This document shows, in pieces, positions 62,793-64,000 of a DNA stretch of 64,000 bases. A program made the position numbers and the translations under genes. Source of the stretch: Gammaproteobacteria bacterium. Its GTDB lineage: Bacteria > Pseudomonadota > Gammaproteobacteria > Berkiellales > Berkiellaceae. Under the pieces are notes generated by a model, which was given only the letters and a program-made list of their open reading frames with translations, was not told where the DNA came from and made no database searches. Location: positions 124,001-188,000 of the forward strand of contig JACPOY010000019.1 in NCBI GenBank assembly GCA_016191245.1. Direction: 5' to 3'. Position 1 is the first letter of the stretch; the number at the start of each line of letters is the position of its first letter.

Positions 62793-63119
62793 TTAGTAAT
62801 AGCATTTTTTTGGATGACGTGCGCACCAACTATCACGACATTTTCTGGGATGTCTTTCACACCATGAACTACCACAAGCACCTGGATGGTTATTACACCA
62901 ACGTTGGTGACATTCTCTTGGATGTCTCTCGCACCAATTTTCAACTCGAGCTCTTCTTGACCATCTCCAATCTGCAAGATGAATCACCTCATTTGCTGAG
63001 GAAGACTCAGATAAATTAGTTGAGGTATTCAAAATATTTTCATTTTGATTCTGGGCATAAACAGTCGGCGTTGCACTTAAACCGATACTGAATAACAAAG
63101 CAATTGATAATTTATTCAT
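62793..63119 (-). CDS. Secreted protein with four WCxxHPxxC repeats
   Basis: 108 residues. A signal peptide (LSIALLFSIGLSATPTVYAQ, cut near residue 22) is followed by a polar linker and then four exact 12-residue units from W62, W74, W86 and W98: WCERHPREC, WCNNHPGAC, WCERHPRKC and WCARHPKKC. This gives eight Cys, four His and four Trp in 45 residues. No family is recognised. It may bind metal or form four disulfides in the periplasm. It shares its strand with the sigma and metal-sensor-like genes, 260 bases upstream of them. The AT-rich gap has no clear gene. Confidence 0.75.
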   Translation of the reverse strand: MNKLSIALLFSIGLSATPTVYAQNQNENILNTSTNLSESSSANEVIHLADWRWSRRARVENWCERHPRECHQRWCNNHPGACGSSWCERHPRKCRDSWCARHPKKCYY

Positions 63120-63320
63120 AACAGATCTCCTAACAGTACTACAATTTATGCTCTCTATATGTAATCTTTGAGAAACATAGACTATCCAAATTAGCTGGCG
63201 TGAGAGAAAGAGAAGCTTTAGTGTAGGTACAAGATGTTTTGCTTTTTATGCTTTCTTGCTAGATATTTAAAGAAGTCTTCAGTAGCATTAGCCAATAAAT
63301 GGATAGTGAGACATTAATTT

Positions 63321-64000
63321 ATGAGTTTGTTTGCTAAGAAAGATTTGCCTATCGGTATTTTTGATTCAGGCATTGGCGGTTTAACAGTGTTGCGTGCACT
63401 GCAGCAAACTCTTCCTCATGAACATTTTTTATACTTGGGGGATACGGCAAGACTTCCTTATGGTACAAAAAGTCCACAAACTGTTAGAAACTATGCGTTA
63501 AATGCAAATGATATATTGGTCGCATCGGGGATAAAAGCGTTAGTGGTTGCTTGTAACACCGCAACGGCGTTTGCTCTCGAGGCTTTACAAGAAAAATTTT
63601 ACCCATTACCTGTGATTGGCGTGATTACTCCAGGAGCAAAGGCTTCTTTAACAATTCCTGAAAATGGTCCTATTGTCGTGTTAGCAACAGAAGCTACTGT
63701 TAAATGGCATGCATATCGTCATGTATTATCTGAATTAGAACCACATCGACAAGTTATAGAATGGCCTTGTTCACTGTTAGTTGCATTAGCAGAAGAAGGA
63801 TGGTGCGAAGGACCCTTAGTAGAACAAATTATTTCGAAACTATTTTCACCCTTATTTGCTTCTTTGGAAACAAAGCCTGCTTGCCTGGTTCTAGGTTGTA
63901 CGCATTTTCCAGTTTTAAAAGCGGCGATTCAAAATGTAGTAGGGGATAATATAACCGTTATTGATCCTGCCCATACAGTTGCAGAAGAAGTTAGTGCTTT
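63321..64000 (+). CDS. murI: Glutamate racemase, 3'-truncated by window edge
   Basis: Makes D-glutamate for peptidoglycan. About 226 of roughly 265 residues are visible. The catalytic Cys motifs VACNTATAFALEALQ and LGCTHFPVLKAAI and the N-terminal pattern IGIFDSGIGGLTVLRALQ are present. The ATG at 63321 begins MSLFAKKDLPIG. The window ends before the C-terminus. Confidence 0.96.
   Translation, partial: MSLFAKKDLPIGIFDSGIGGLTVLRALQQTLPHEHFLYLGDTARLPYGTKSPQTVRNYALNANDILVASGIKALVVACNTATAFALEALQEKFYPLPVIGVITPGAKASLTIPENGPIVVLATEATVKWHAYRHVLSELEPHRQVIEWPCSLLVALAEEGWCEGPLVEQIISKLFSPLFASLETKPACLVLGCTHFPVLKAAIQNVVGDNITVIDPAHTVAEEVSA

Noticed and set aside
62793..62936. CRISPR-like array suggested by 36-base periodicity
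   Set aside because: The periodicity is in codons of a repeat protein; bases between units vary by codon and there are no spacers. No CRISPR array was seen in the window.

Overview
The window reads as a chromosomal segment of a low-GC gammaproteobacterium, most likely an intracellular, amoeba-associated member of the Legionellales (a Legionella/Coxiella/Berkiella-like organism). This rests on the gene order ddlB-ftsQ-ftsA-ftsZ-lpxC-dciA-M23-secA-mutT, on pilBCD-coaE-zapD-yacG, on a gshA of the acidithiobacillus-like type, and on the many eukaryote-like proteins. The genus is inferred, not shown.

Layout. 1-10.2 kb: end of the division and cell-wall cluster, lipid A synthesis (lpxC), dciA, an M23 peptidase, secA and mutT. 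Two inverted copies of a 142-bp palindromic repeat (5186-5327 and 9616-9757) enclose dciA-M23-secA. 10.2-23.8 kb: a double-glycine peptide gene, a short bd-type quinol oxidase (CioAB-like), a SOUL haem-binding protein, Sua5, a LysR regulator divergent from a DAB-type inorganic-carbon pump (dabB, dabA), a zinc-cysteine protein, purE, purK and a TerC transporter. 23.8-34.7 kb: a type IV pilus block on the minus strand (two pilins, a lipid-carrier glycosylation-like module, pilB, pilC, pilD) followed by coaE, zapD and yacG. A sigma-54 promoter precedes the first pilin, and a MITE-like repeat lies beside a tRNA-Thr(CGT). 34.7-64 kb: accessory DNA with eukaryote-like genes among housekeeping genes (csaA, def, gshA, gshB, murI at the right edge).

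The most striking gene is 35422-36309. It encodes a eukaryotic-type bZIP protein: a basic region with exact N-x7-R spacing, an in-register leucine zipper with Asn at a positions, an NLS-like lysine cluster and a SUMO-type IKQE motif. It looks like a nuclear effector. Other eukaryote-like proteins are a Ser/Thr kinase, an HDAC-like deacetylase, a tubulin-tyrosine-ligase-like ATP-grasp protein and a 1924-residue coiled-coil protein with ankyrin-like segments.

A second system is a dispersed family of five small peptides (10224, 34751, 36351, 42073, 45459). All have an exactly 15-residue leader of the form M-x2-L-x3-E-[ILV]-x2-V-[SY]-G-G followed by a Gly/Ala-rich hydrophobic core, like bacteriocin precursors. 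No dedicated exporter is in the window. One of them lies next to a TetR gene. Matching GTGAGCA-type palindromes sit before that peptide gene, before tetR, and at two further places, which suggests a small regulon.

Near the right edge a short ECF-like sigma gene and a CnrX/Spy-like periplasmic metal-sensor gene lie beside a secreted protein built of four exact 12-residue WCxxHPxxC repeats.
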